A DNA stretch of 21,311 bases from positions 1 to 21,311 of the forward strand of contig CATOOY010000016.1 of the NCBI GenBank assembly GCA_951801995.1. Reading direction: 5' to 3'. A program made the translations under genes and the position numbers. Shown in pieces: positions 13,857-21,141 of this stretch. The DNA is from an uncultured Erysipelotrichaceae bacterium. Lineage in GTDB: Bacteria; Bacillota_I; Bacilli_A; RF39; UBA660. How positions within the stretch are numbered: position 1 is the first letter of the stretch; every line of letters starts with the position of its first letter. The notes below the pieces were generated by a model that did no database searches, was not told the origin of the DNA, and saw only the letters and a list, made by a program, of their open reading frames with translations.

Positions 13857-13892
13857 TTTCTCACCTAACAAATCATACGAAAGGAAAGAAAG

Positions 13893-13921
13893 ATTATGCA
13901 TAAAAACCATTTTTTCGACAA
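13893..13921 (-). promoter_or_regulatory. Promoter of the dehydratase-like trio
   Basis: On the minus strand TTGTCG (13921-13916) and CATAAT (13898-13893) are spaced by 17 bases, about 37 bases before the ATG at 13856. The region is shared with the divergent DUF1540-like gene that starts at 13944. Confidence 0.55.
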
Positions 13922-13943
13922 AACTAGTAATGGGTGATAAAAA

Positions 13944-14111
13944 ATGGAAAATGAAAAATCAAAGAAACAAACAATAAAATGTGACGTACATGATTGTTCA
14001 CATTGTGATTGTTCATGTGATTGCTGTCATTTAAATGAAATTAAGGTTTGTTCCTGTGCAAAAGAAGAAACAAAAGAAGCAACAATGTGCGCAAGTTATA
14101 AAAAAAGATAA
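13944..14111 (+). CDS. DUF1540-like cysteine-rich mini-protein
   Basis: A 55-residue reading frame beginning MENEKSKKQTIKC. It has ten cysteines (13, 18, 21, 23, 25, 27, 28, 36, 38, 49), in an order that fits DUF1540: KCDVHDC near the start, a C-rich core, NEIKVCSC, then ATMCASYKKR at the end. DUF1540 proteins are short and often duplicated in Bacillota; they are thought to bind a metal, with no known role. A GGTGAT ribosome site lies 5 bases before the ATG. The CDCSCDCC core is denser in cysteine than typical members. The gene is divergent from the dehydratase trio and ends 30 bases before a terminator at 14141-14177, so it is a self-contained unit. Alternatives are a metallothionein-like metal-storage protein. 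Confidence 0.75.
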   Translation: MENEKSKKQTIKCDVHDCSHCDCSCDCCHLNEIKVCSCAKEETKEATMCASYKKR

Positions 14112-14128
14112 CATAGTTAGAAAAAATA

Positions 14129-14137
14129 TGATATAAT
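14129..14137 (+). promoter_or_regulatory. Extended -10 promoter upstream of femX
   Basis: TGATATAAT (14129-14137) is a perfect extended -10 element (TGn-TATAAT); no convincing -35 is present. If used, transcription begins at about 14144 and the hairpin at 14141-14177 becomes the 5' end of the femX message. Confidence 0.5.
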
Positions 14138-14140
14138 AAT

Positions 14141-14177
14141 AAAAAAAAGAGGCTTCAAAAAACAAACAGCCTTTTTT
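14141..14177 (+). terminator. Terminator of the DUF1540-like gene, possibly also attenuator of femX
   Basis: AGGCT (14150-14154) pairs with AGCCT (14168-14172) and the flanking A-run pairs with the T-run, giving a hairpin with a six-T tail. It lies between the mini-gene and femX and immediately after the extended -10 element, so it can act on either transcript. Confidence 0.7.
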
Positions 14178-14210
14178 ATATTAAAAGTAAATTTTAAAGG
14201 AGCATCAAAT

Positions 14211-15506
14211 ATGTATTTAAAAGAATTAACAAATGAAGAATTTAATAATTTTACAGACCACTTCATCCAAGACTCTATGTATCAAACAACAGAATATGCA
14301 TTTTTAATGAATACACAAGGTTATGATAGCGTTTTATTAGGACTAATAGACGATGAAAACAAATTAGTAGCTGCTTCTCTTGTTCTTATACATAAAAGAT
14401 ATGGTTTCAAATATGCATATGCTCCAAGAGGATTTCTGTTAGATTATACCAACCAATCGCTATTAGAAGCTTTTACAATTGCTATAAAAAAATATTTAGG
14501 AAAAAAAGATGTAATTGCTATTAAAATATGTCCTATGATTGTAAAATCTTTATACGATAAAAAATATACATTAATAGGAATCAATAAAAACTTTAGTATG
14601 CTTTTTGAAAATATAAAAAAATTAGGATATTATCATCTTGGTTTTAATCATTATTTTGAAGCTTTAAAGCCTAGGTATGAAGCTGTATTAGATCTTAGTA
14701 AACCTACTTATACATTGTTTCAAAATTTTAGTAGAGGCTTAAGAAATAAAATAAGAAGTGCAATGAACAAAGGTGTAAAAATTTATAAAGGCTCTCCAAA
14801 AGAATTAGAAGAACTTTATCTACAAAACAGAAACATTTACAATAAAGAATTATCTTATTTTGATAGTATTTATAAATATTTTGGTAAAAAAGGAGAAGTA
14901 GACTACTTTTATGCAAAACTAGATACAAACTATTATTTAACACTAGCTAAACAATTATATGAGAATCAAGAAACCTATAATACTTCACTAAATAATATTA
15001 TTTTAAGTAAAAATATTCAAAGAAAAGAAACCTATATTACAAAAAAAATACAAGCAGATAAAAAATTTGAAAGCTATAAAAAGCAAATGGTAAGAGCAAC
15101 AACACTTTTAAGAGACTACCCAGAAGGTGTTATTATAGCAACAGCTCTTGTCATTAAATATCGTGATACTGTTTATTTATACACAGATAGTTATGATAAA
15201 AACCTAAAAGATTTTTGTGGTAAACATTTACTATTATGGTCCCTTATAGAAAAATATGCAAAAGAAGGATTCCACTATTTTAATTTAGGTGGTGCTACAA
15301 ATGTAACATTAAAAGAAAATGAATACAAAGGATTAAATGATTTCAAAGCTAGCTTTGGTAGTACTTTTTATGAATATATAGGAGACTTCGAATTAATTAC
15401 AAACCAAGGACTATATTTCATGTATAAAAATACAGCACCTATTCGAAATATTTTTGGAACAAAGAATAAACCAAATAAAATAAAACAAAAAAAGGAATCG
15501 AAATAA
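14211..15506 (+). CDS. FemA/FemB/FemX-type peptidoglycan aminoacyl ligase
   Basis: A cytoplasmic, membrane-associated enzyme that transfers amino acids from aminoacyl-tRNA to the lipid-linked peptidoglycan precursor to build or start interpeptide bridges. The 431-residue protein shows two GNAT-like halves. The first holds YQTTEYAFLMNTQGYDSVLLG near the N-terminus, and KYAYAPRGFLLDY. The second holds FSRGLRNKIRSAMNKGVKIYKG, GVIIATALVIKYRDTVYLYTDSYDK, and the family block HYFNLGGATNV with LNDFKASFG further on. Between them a helical coiled-coil arm (about residues 240-300) carries many K, E and Q, as in FemA/MurM. AAAGGAG lies 8 bases before the ATG. It stands alone and convergent with tuf. The amino acid added (Gly, Ala or Ser) and whether it is FemX, A, B or MurM cannot be read by eye. 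Confidence 0.88.
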   Translation: MYLKELTNEEFNNFTDHFIQDSMYQTTEYAFLMNTQGYDSVLLGLIDDENKLVAASLVLIHKRYGFKYAYAPRGFLLDYTNQSLLEAFTIAIKKYLGKKDVIAIKICPMIVKSLYDKKYTLIGINKNFSMLFENIKKLGYYHLGFNHYFEALKPRYEAVLDLSKPTYTLFQNFSRGLRNKIRSAMNKGVKIYKGSPKELEELYLQNRNIYNKELSYFDSIYKYFGKKGEVDYFYAKLDTNYYLTLAKQLYENQETYNTSLNNIILSKNIQRKETYITKKIQADKKFESYKKQMVRATTLLRDYPEGVIIATALVIKYRDTVYLYTDSYDKNLKDFCGKHLLLWSLIEKYAKEGFHYFNLGGATNVTLKENEYKGLNDFKASFGSTFYEYIGDFELITNQGLYFMYKNTAPIRNIFGTKNKPNKIKQKKESK

Positions 15507-15516
15507 TTCCTTTTTT
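15486..15516 (+). terminator. Intrinsic terminator of femX
   Basis: GGAAT (15494-15498) and ATTCC (15506-15510) with flanking A- and T-runs form a long AT-rich stem with a seven-base loop, then T6. It overlaps the femX stop codon. Confidence 0.75.
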
Positions 15517-15533
15517 CATGCATTTCTTCCATA

Positions 15534-15571
15534 TATAAAAAAACTATTGATATATTATCAATAATTTTTTT
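15534..15571. terminator. Bidirectional terminator between femX and tuf
   Basis: TATTGAT (15545-15551), a five-base loop and ATCAATA (15557-15563) are flanked by an A-run on the left and a T-run on the right, so the structure can end transcripts from both convergent genes. Confidence 0.8.
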
Positions 15572-15577
15572 GCTTTT

Positions 15578-16762
15578 TTATTTAATAATTTCAGAAACGT
15601 TACCAGCACCAACTGTTCTACCACCTTCACGGATTGAGAATTTAGTTCCGTTTTCAATAGCAATTGGATGAATTAATTCTACTGTCATTTCAACGTTATC
15701 ACCAGGCATTACCATTTCAACTCCCTCTGGAAGTTCAATAACACCAGTAACATCTGTTGTTCTGAAATAGAATTGTGGACGGTAATTACTGAAGAATGGA
15801 GTATGTCTTCCACCCTCTTCTTTGCTAAGTACATAAACTTGTGCTTTGAATTTAGTATGTGGAGTAACACTTCCTGGTTTAGCAAGTACTTGACCTCTTT
15901 CCACATCTTCACGAGAAATTCCACGAAGAAGTACACCAGCATTGTCTCCAGCTTCTGCATAGTCTAATTGTTTACGGAACATTTCAATTCCTGTAACAAC
16001 AGTTTTTCTAGTATCTCTAATACCAACAATTTCAACTTCATCATTTAGTTTTAATTGACCTCTTTCAACACGTCCAGTAACAACTGTACCACGACCTGTA
16101 ATAGTAAAGATATCTTCAATTGGCATTAAGAATGGTTTTTCAGTATCTCTAGCTGGTGTTTCAATCCAACTATCAACAGCTGCCATAAGTTCATCAATTT
16201 TTTCAACATATGAAGCATCACCTTCAAGTGCTTTTAAAGCTGAACCTCTAATAATTGGAGTATTATCTCCATCGAATCCATATTCAGAAAGTAATTCACG
16301 AATTTCCATCTCTACTAGGTCTAATAATTCTTCATCATCAACCATGTCACATTTGTTCATGAATACTACCATTCTAGGTACACCAACTTGACGTGAAAGT
16401 AAAATATGTTCACGAGTTTGTGCCATAGGTCCATCAGTAGCAGCAATAACAAGGATTGCTCCATCCATTTGTGCAGCACCTGTAATCATGTTTTTAACAT
16501 AGTCAGCATGCCCAGGACAGTCTACGTGTGCATAATGTCTTGTATCAGTACTGTACTCAATGTGTGCAGTATTGATAGTAATTCCACGTTCTCTTTCTTC
16601 TGGTGCTTTATCAATGTTAGAAAAATCTACTACTTCATTTCCATTTTTTCCAGATAAAACCTTAGAAATTGCAGCAGTTAAAGTTGTTTTACCATGGTCT
16701 ACGTGTCCAATTGTACCAATATTAACATGTGGTTTTGAACGATCATATTTTTGTTTTGCCAT
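15578..16762 (-). CDS. tuf: Elongation factor Tu
   Basis: A GTPase that delivers aminoacyl-tRNA to the ribosomal A site. Its 394 residues match the usual length. It has G1 GHVDHGKT (19-26), the switch region with RERGITIN, G3 DCPGHADY, G4 NKCD and G5 SALKALEGD. Domain 2 (MPIEDIFTITGRGTVVTGRVERG) and domain 3 (FRTTDVTGVIELPEGVEMV) are complete. AAGGAGG precedes the ATG. It is the last gene of the str operon, 95 bases behind fusA, but that gap holds a strong hairpin and a probable separate promoter, so tuf may be transcribed both with fusA and on its own. The codon choice and higher GC match a highly expressed gene. Confidence 0.99.
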   Translation of the reverse strand: MAKQKYDRSKPHVNIGTIGHVDHGKTTLTAAISKVLSGKNGNEVVDFSNIDKAPEERERGITINTAHIEYSTDTRHYAHVDCPGHADYVKNMITGAAQMDGAILVIAATDGPMAQTREHILLSRQVGVPRMVVFMNKCDMVDDEELLDLVEMEIRELLSEYGFDGDNTPIIRGSALKALEGDASYVEKIDELMAAVDSWIETPARDTEKPFLMPIEDIFTITGRGTVVTGRVERGQLKLNDEVEIVGIRDTRKTVVTGIEMFRKQLDYAEAGDNAGVLLRGISREDVERGQVLAKPGSVTPHTKFKAQVYVLSKEEGGRHTPFFSNYRPQFYFRTTDVTGVIELPEGVEMVMPGDNVEMTVELIHPIAIENGTKFSIREGGRTVGAGNVSEIIK

Positions 16763-16799
16763 ATTCTTTTTTTCCTCCTTATAATTGTATACATTTATT

Positions 16800-16828
16800 A
16801 TTTTATATCAACGAAGAGAAAATAGCAA
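16800..16828 (-). promoter_or_regulatory. tuf: Probable internal promoter for tuf
   Basis: On the minus strand TTGCTA (16828-16823) and TAAAAT (16805-16800) are 17 bases apart. The -35 box sits in the loop and 3' arm of the long hairpin at 16805-16850, as it does in front of ppdK. Confidence 0.55.
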
Positions 16829-16850
16829 GTATTTTCCCATCGTTTGACAT
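16805..16850 (-). repeat. Long stem-loop in the fusA-tuf gap
   Basis: On the minus strand, arms 16850-16830 and 16824-16805 pair almost completely around the five-base loop CTTGC. The inner stem is GGGAAAATA/TATTTTCTC and the outer parts match TCAA-CGA with TCGTTGA. A single mismatch and one bulged A interrupt it. No T-run follows, so it is not an ordinary terminator; RNA processing, message stability or control of the tuf promoter are possible roles. Confidence 0.75.
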
Positions 16851-16857
16851 CATTTTA

Positions 16858-18930
16858 TTATTTTCCACCATTTTGTTTAATAATTTCTTCTGTAATATTC
16901 TTTGGTGTTTCCTCATAATGGTCAAAAGTCATTGTAAAGTTTCCTCTACCTTGTGTATTACTTCTTAAACTAGTTGCATAACCAAACATTTCAGCAAGTG
17001 GTACCATTGCATCTATTGCAAGTGCATTTCCTCTTGATTCTTGACCAAGTGGACGACCACGACGAGAAGTAATATCTCCCATAACATTTCCTAAATATTC
17101 ATCAGGAACAACTACTTGTACTTTCATAATTGGTTCTAAAAGTACTGGTTTACATTTATTTTTAGCTTCCTTAAGTGCCATAGAAGCAGCAATCTTATAA
17201 GCCATTTCAGATGAGTCAACATCATGATAAGAACCATCATATAAAGTTGCTTTAACATCTACCATAGGATATCCTGCAAGAACACCTGTCTGCATTGCTT
17301 CTTGAAGACCTTTATCTGTAACTGGAATATATTCTCTAGGAACTACACCACCTACAACAGCATCTACAAACTCATATCCCTTTTCAGGATTTGGTTCAAA
17401 CTTAATCCATACATGACCATATTGTCCACGACCACCAGACTGTTTAATGTATTTTCCTTCACATTCAGCAGTCTGTGTAATAGTTTCTCTATAAGAAACT
17501 TGTGGTTTACCAATATTAGCTTCTACATTAAATTCTCTTTTCATACGATCTACAATAATATCTAGATGAAGTTCACCCATACCAGCTATAATTGTCTGAC
17601 CAGTTTCATGATTTGTACTTGCTCTAAAAGTTGGATCTTCCTCTGACAATTTTTGAAGAGCAAGCCCCATCTTATCTTGATCTGCTTTTGATTTAGGCTC
17701 TACAGCAAGTTCAATAACAGGTTCAGGAAATTCCATAGATTCTAGAATAACTTCATGTTTATCATCACATAAAGTATCACCAGTAACTGTATTTTTAAGA
17801 CCTACTGCTGCTGCTATATCTCCAGCAAATACTTCAGAAATTTCAGTTCTATTATTTGCATGCATCTGCAAAATACGGCCCACTCTTTCTTTAGAACCTT
17901 TTGTACTATTCATAACATAAGAACCACTTGATAAATGTCCTGAATAAACTCTAAAGAATGTAAGTTTACCAACAAATGGATCTGTCATAACCTTAAATGC
18001 AAGTGCACTAAATGGTTCTGAATCAGAAGGAAGACGATCTACTTCTTTACCATTTTTATCTGTTCCTTTAATTGCTTCAATATCAGTTGGAGCTGGTAAA
18101 TAATCAATAACAGCATCTAAAAGTAATTTTGTACCCTTGTTTCCAAGTGCAGTACCACACATAACTGGGAAGAATTCTACAGCAAGCACTCCTTTACGGA
18201 TTGCAGATTTAATCTCTTCAACAGTAAGTGTTTCACCTTCTAGATATTTTTCCATTAAAGCATCATCAAATTCAACAACTTTTTCAATAAGTTCATTATG
18301 TTTTTCTTCTGCTATATCTTTAAGATCAGCAGGGATTTCTATTTCTTCTGGTTCTTCTTCCTGCTTTCCATCATAATGGTAAGCTTTCATTGTTACTAAA
18401 TCAATAATACCTGTAAATTCACTTTCTGCACCAATTGGCCATTCAATAGGAGCATAATTTACACCTAATCTATCACCAATAGATTTTAATGACATTTCAA
18501 AACTTGCACCTAATTTATCCATTTTATTACAGAAAATAATACGAGGCACTTTAAATTCATCTGCTTGACGCCATACAGTTTCTGTTTGTGATTCGATTCC
18601 TGCATTAGAATCTAAAAGAGCAACAGAACCATCAAGTACACGTAAGCTTCTTGATACTTCTACAGTAAAATCTACGTGTCCTGGTGTATCAATAATATTG
18701 AGTCTATGTTCTTTCCAAAAAGCTGTAGTAGCTGCAGAAGTAATCGTAATTCCACGCTCTTGTTCTTGTTCCATCCAGTCCATTTGAGCAGCACCATCAT
18801 GTGTTTCCCCAATTTTATGGATTTTATGAGTATGGAATAATATACGCTCTGTCATCGTTGTTTTTCCAGCATCAATATGTGCCATGATACCAAAATTACG
18901 AGTTTTTTCTAAGCTATATTCACGAGCCAT
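16858..18930 (-). CDS. fusA: Elongation factor G
   Basis: A GTPase that drives ribosomal translocation and, with RRF, recycling. Its 690 residues match the family. The G domain has AHIDAGKT (17-24), the RGITITSAA switch, DTPGHVDF and NKMDKLG. Domain II begins near PFSALAFKVMTDPFVGKLTF. Domain III-IV has GMGELHLDIIVDRM, VSYRETI and GGRGQYGHVWIKFEP, and the C-terminus has VPDEYLGNVMGDITSRRG and PLAEMFGYATSLRSNTQGRG. Domain IV keeps the standard length, so this is the canonical translation factor rather than a TetM-like protection protein. AAAGGAAT precedes the ATG, 16 bases behind rpsG. Confidence 0.99.
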   Translation of the reverse strand: MAREYSLEKTRNFGIMAHIDAGKTTMTERILFHTHKIHKIGETHDGAAQMDWMEQEQERGITITSAATTAFWKEHRLNIIDTPGHVDFTVEVSRSLRVLDGSVALLDSNAGIESQTETVWRQADEFKVPRIIFCNKMDKLGASFEMSLKSIGDRLGVNYAPIEWPIGAESEFTGIIDLVTMKAYHYDGKQEEEPEEIEIPADLKDIAEEKHNELIEKVVEFDDALMEKYLEGETLTVEEIKSAIRKGVLAVEFFPVMCGTALGNKGTKLLLDAVIDYLPAPTDIEAIKGTDKNGKEVDRLPSDSEPFSALAFKVMTDPFVGKLTFFRVYSGHLSSGSYVMNSTKGSKERVGRILQMHANNRTEISEVFAGDIAAAVGLKNTVTGDTLCDDKHEVILESMEFPEPVIELAVEPKSKADQDKMGLALQKLSEEDPTFRASTNHETGQTIIAGMGELHLDIIVDRMKREFNVEANIGKPQVSYRETITQTAECEGKYIKQSGGRGQYGHVWIKFEPNPEKGYEFVDAVVGGVVPREYIPVTDKGLQEAMQTGVLAGYPMVDVKATLYDGSYHDVDSSEMAYKIAASMALKEAKNKCKPVLLEPIMKVQVVVPDEYLGNVMGDITSRRGRPLGQESRGNALAIDAMVPLAEMFGYATSLRSNTQGRGNFTMTFDHYEETPKNITEEIIKQNGGK

Positions 18931-18946
18931 AAAAATTCCTTTCTAA

Positions 18947-19414
18947 TTACCAACGGTAATGTGCAAAAGCTTTATTTGCCTCTGCCATTCTGTGAGTATC
19001 CTCACGTTTTTTAACAGCTGCTCCTGTTCCATTTGCAGCATCTATAATTTCATTTGCTAAATTTTCAGCCATAGAGTGACCTCCTCTAAGGCGTGCATAA
19101 TTTGTAAGCCATCTAAGTCCTAAAGCACGTTTTCTGTCAGGTCTTACTTCAATAGGTACCTGATAATTGGCACCCCCTACACGACGAGATTTTACCTCTA
19201 AATCTGGTTCAATATTTTCCATTGCTTTATTAAAAATATCCATAGCATCTTCGCCTGTTTTTTCATGAACCATTTCAAATGCTTTATATACAATAGTTTG
19301 TGCTTTTCCTTTTTTACCATCTAACATAATTTGATTAATTAGCTTTGTAACAATTTTAGAATTGTAAATAGGATCTGCTAAAACATCTCTTTTTTCTGCA
19401 CGTCTTTTACGCAT
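18947..19414 (-). CDS. rpsG: 30S ribosomal protein S7
   Basis: A primary assembly protein of the 30S head that contacts 16S rRNA helices and the E-site tRNA. Its 155 residues are the normal length. It starts MRKRRAEKRDVLADPIYNSK and has GKKGKAQTIVYKAFEM, GGANYQVPIEVRPDRKRALGLRW, then RLRGGHSMAENLANEIIDA, and ends KAFAHYRW. AAAGGAGG lies 8 bases before the ATG. It is 21 bases downstream of rpsL and 16 upstream of fusA, in the usual str order. In E. coli S7 represses its operon by binding the S12-S7 spacer; here the spacer is too short for that structure, so another control is likely. Confidence 0.99.
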   Translation of the reverse strand: MRKRRAEKRDVLADPIYNSKIVTKLINQIMLDGKKGKAQTIVYKAFEMVHEKTGEDAMDIFNKAMENIEPDLEVKSRRVGGANYQVPIEVRPDRKRALGLRWLTNYARLRGGHSMAENLANEIIDAANGTGAAVKKREDTHRMAEANKAFAHYRW

Positions 19415-19435
19415 AACTTTATCCTCCTTTCACTA

Positions 19436-19855
19436 TTATTTTGCATCTTTTGGTTTTTTAGTTCCATATTTAGAACGACCTTGTCTTCTCTTATCAATTC
19501 CAGCAGTATCAAGTGTACCACGCACGATATGATAACGAACACCGATAAGGTCTTTAACACGTCCACCACGAATAAGTACTACGCTGTGTTCTTGTAAGTT
19601 ATGTCCTTCACCAGGAATATAAGCTGTTACTTCATACCCATTAGAAAGTCTAACACGAGCATACTTACGAAGTGCTGAGTTCGGTTTTTTTGGTGTCATA
19701 GTCCCAACACGAGTACAAACACCTCTTTTTTGAGGGGAATTTAAATGAGTAGTTTTTTTTGCTCTACTATTATACCCTATCCCAAGAACAGGTGAATTAC
19801 TTTTTTGTGTTTTTTTACGTCTGTTTTTTCTAACTAGTTGTTGTATTGTTGGCAT
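19436..19855 (-). CDS. rpsL: 30S ribosomal protein S12
   Basis: A decoding-centre protein that monitors codon-anticodon pairing and is the target-site protein for streptomycin resistance mutations. The 139-residue form starts MPTIQQLVRKNRRKK, has the Bacillota-type insertion before SPQKRGVCTRVGTMTP, then KKPNSALRKYARVRL, EGHNLQEHSVVLIRGGRVKDL and KYGTKKPKDAK. The lysines in PKKPNSA and GRVKDL, where resistance changes occur, are wild type. An upstream frame adds 13 codons (start 19894) but lacks a ribosome site; ATG at 19855 has AAAGGAG and the conserved start. It is the first gene of the str operon behind the promoter at 19948-19977. Confidence 0.98.
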   Translation of the reverse strand: MPTIQQLVRKNRRKKTQKSNSPVLGIGYNSRAKKTTHLNSPQKRGVCTRVGTMTPKKPNSALRKYARVRLSNGYEVTAYIPGEGHNLQEHSVVLIRGGRVKDLIGVRYHIVRGTLDTAGIDKRRQGRSKYGTKKPKDAK

Positions 19856-19910
19856 ATTCTTCTCCTTTCTAATACACACATCCAGGTGTTTCAAAATTGA
19901 TATTAACTAA

Positions 19911-19930
19911 GGATTTACCTAAGTAAATCC
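19911..19930 (-). promoter_or_regulatory. Stem-loop in the str-operon leader
   Basis: On the minus strand GGATTTAC (19930-19923), loop TTAG and GTAAATCC (19918-19911) form a perfect eight-pair hairpin within the first 35 bases of the predicted transcript. It has no U-tail. It could stabilise the 5' end or be a regulatory site for a ribosomal protein; no known leader family is recognised. A second small inverted repeat (ACACC...GTGT) lies nearer the SD. Confidence 0.55.
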
Positions 19931-19947
19931 AAGTCAAATACGATATT

Positions 19948-19977
19948 AATATATCACTTTAAAGTATATGATGTCAA
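19948..19977 (-). promoter_or_regulatory. rpsL: Promoter of the str operon
   Basis: On the minus strand TTGACA (19977-19972) and TATATT (19953-19948) are separated by 18 bases. The untranslated leader to the rpsL ATG is about 85 bases and carries the hairpin at 19911-19930. Confidence 0.8.
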
Positions 19978-19997
19978 GACTTTTTTATACCATTTTA

Positions 19998-20022
19998 TAA
20001 AAACAAATGCTTTACGCATCTG
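19998..20022 (-). terminator. Terminator after the pseudopilin-like gene
   Basis: On the minus strand CAGATGC (20022-20016), loop GTAAA and GCATTTG (20010-20004) form a seven-pair stem with one G-U pair, then TTTTT. It lies one base past the stop codon. Confidence 0.75.
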
Positions 20023-20023
20023 T

Positions 20024-20440
20024 CTATCTTGTACCTGATTCATAATGATTTCCACATTTTAAATAAGGATGATAACTACTATAATTATCTTGAACTTCTA
20101 TTGTTACATAACCTGTACACTTTTGCTTTGGATGAATTGGGTCATAAACAATATCATAAAAATTTTCTTCAACAAGTGTATCTATAGAAATACGCATAGA
20201 ACCTTCTGGTATATGTTTTCCATATTCCTCTTTTAAATAAGCCTCACATGCACTTACTAAATCCTTTTCTATATCAGAATAAGAATAATTATTTTTAGAC
20301 TCTTTAGTAGAACTACTTGTAATTTGCCCACCCACTTTTCTAAGTTTAGCATCATATAATACAATAGAAAATACCAAAGCAAATGTCAAAACACCAAGTC
20401 CAGCAAGTAAAGAATTTAAACTCCAACCTTGATTATTCAT
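20024..20440 (-). CDS. Pseudopilin-like membrane-anchored protein
   Basis: The 138-residue protein opens MNNQGWSLNSLLAGLGVLTF followed by ALVFSIVLY, a short polar lead, then a hydrophobic helix starting after Gly, as in type IV pilins and type II secretion pseudopilins. The pilin Glu5 is missing (the run is G-WSLNS), so processing by prepilin peptidase is uncertain. The C-terminal domain has Cys64 (LVSACEAYLKEEY) and the pattern CTGYVTIE...YHPYLKCGNHY, an arrangement I associate with uncharacterised prepilin-like proteins of low-GC Bacillota; the last two cysteines may form a disulfide outside the cell. AAGGGGG precedes the ATG, nine bases downstream of the NrtR-like gene, so the two are co-transcribed. 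The role is unknown; no secretion ATPase is nearby. Confidence 0.65.
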   Translation of the reverse strand: MNNQGWSLNSLLAGLGVLTFALVFSIVLYDAKLRKVGGQITSSSTKESKNNYSYSDIEKDLVSACEAYLKEEYGKHIPEGSMRISIDTLVEENFYDIVYDPIHPKQKCTGYVTIEVQDNYSSYHPYLKCGNHYESGTR

Positions 20441-20449
20441 AAATCCCCC

Positions 20450-21106
20450 TTAAAAAAGTTTAATTTCCTCTATGTTTTTTTTAAACATATATAATTTAGC
20501 AGGCCTCCCTGTAACACCATCACTCATACTTCCTGTATCTACTAAAGCATTCAAAGCAAATACCTTTTTACGGAAATTACGTCTATCATATTTTTTACCT
20601 TCTAATTGTTCACAAAAACTTTGTAACTCTGGTAAAGTAAATGCATTAGGAAAAAGAATATAAATCATATCTGTATCACGAAGTCTTTTACGTAAATAAG
20701 AAACCATTGTTTCTATAATTTCAGCATGATTATAAGCAAGTTTAGGTAACTGTGTAACATCAAACCAGTTACATTCTTCTGTGTTGTTTTGTGTATTTTT
20801 GGCACGAACATTATCTACTACAGCAATACTACTAACATGAACCACTTTATCTTCTAAATGAATTTCCTTATCTTCAAAAGTTTGAAAATCTTCAGTATAA
20901 ACTTCCTCCAAACCAAAAGGCTTCTCAAGTAAAGATTGAATAGTCGAAGAAAAAGTTGCTAAATAAGAATGGGCTTTACTAGGTAGTTTCCAATGACCTT
21001 TATAAGGATCCCCCTGCTTCTTTGTCAAATATACCTTTATTTTTCCTTTATCTACCGTAAAAAGACCTAAAATCATCTTTATTTTAAAAGTATCAGCTGT
21101 GTCCAT
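20450..21106 (-). CDS. NrtR-like regulator (degenerate Nudix domain plus winged helix)
   Basis: This looks like a transcription regulator of the NrtR family, in which an inactive Nudix domain senses ADP-ribose-type ligands and a C-terminal winged helix binds DNA, commonly controlling NAD metabolism. The 218-residue protein has a Nudix-fold N-terminal part (residues about 8-140: GLFTVDKGKIKVYLTKK, HWKLPSKAHS, then NWFDVTQLPKLAYNH), but the catalytic box (GX5EX7REUXEEXGU) is not recognisable. The second part has FTLPELQSFCEQLEGKKYDR and RNFRKKVFALNAL, ending GRPAKLYMFKK, the winged-helix signature of NrtR proteins. AAAGGAG lies 7 bases before the ATG. No NAD genes lie nearby, so the regulon cannot be read here. 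A TGTGT/ACACA palindrome next to its promoter suggests autoregulation. Confidence 0.82.
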   Translation of the reverse strand: MDTADTFKIKMILGLFTVDKGKIKVYLTKKQGDPYKGHWKLPSKAHSYLATFSSTIQSLLEKPFGLEEVYTEDFQTFEDKEIHLEDKVVHVSSIAVVDNVRAKNTQNNTEECNWFDVTQLPKLAYNHAEIIETMVSYLRKRLRDTDMIYILFPNAFTLPELQSFCEQLEGKKYDRRNFRKKVFALNALVDTGSMSDGVTGRPAKLYMFKKNIEEIKLF

Positions 21107-21119
21107 TTGTTCTCTCCTT

Positions 21120-21136
21120 TGTGTTTTTTATACACA
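21120..21136. promoter_or_regulatory. Candidate operator: TGTGT-7-ACACA palindrome
   Basis: TGTGT (21120-21124) and ACACA (21132-21136) with a seven-base A/T spacer lie between the -10 box and the Shine-Dalgarno of the NrtR-like gene. The position suits repression by the gene's own product, but no known NrtR site was matched. Confidence 0.4.
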
Positions 21137-21141
21137 CCTAT

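Noticed and set aside
13857..13910. Upstream start of the first trio gene
   Set aside because: The extra 18 codons fall in the promoter and have no ribosome site.
14728..14943. Minus-strand frame inside femX
   Set aside because: It lies entirely within the FemA/B-type gene on the other strand and shows low-complexity Leu/Tyr/Lys content only.
17302..18376. Plus-strand open frames within fusA (and similar ones in ppdK and tuf)
   Set aside because: They are shadows of strongly coding minus-strand genes, with no ribosome sites and no coherent protein pattern.
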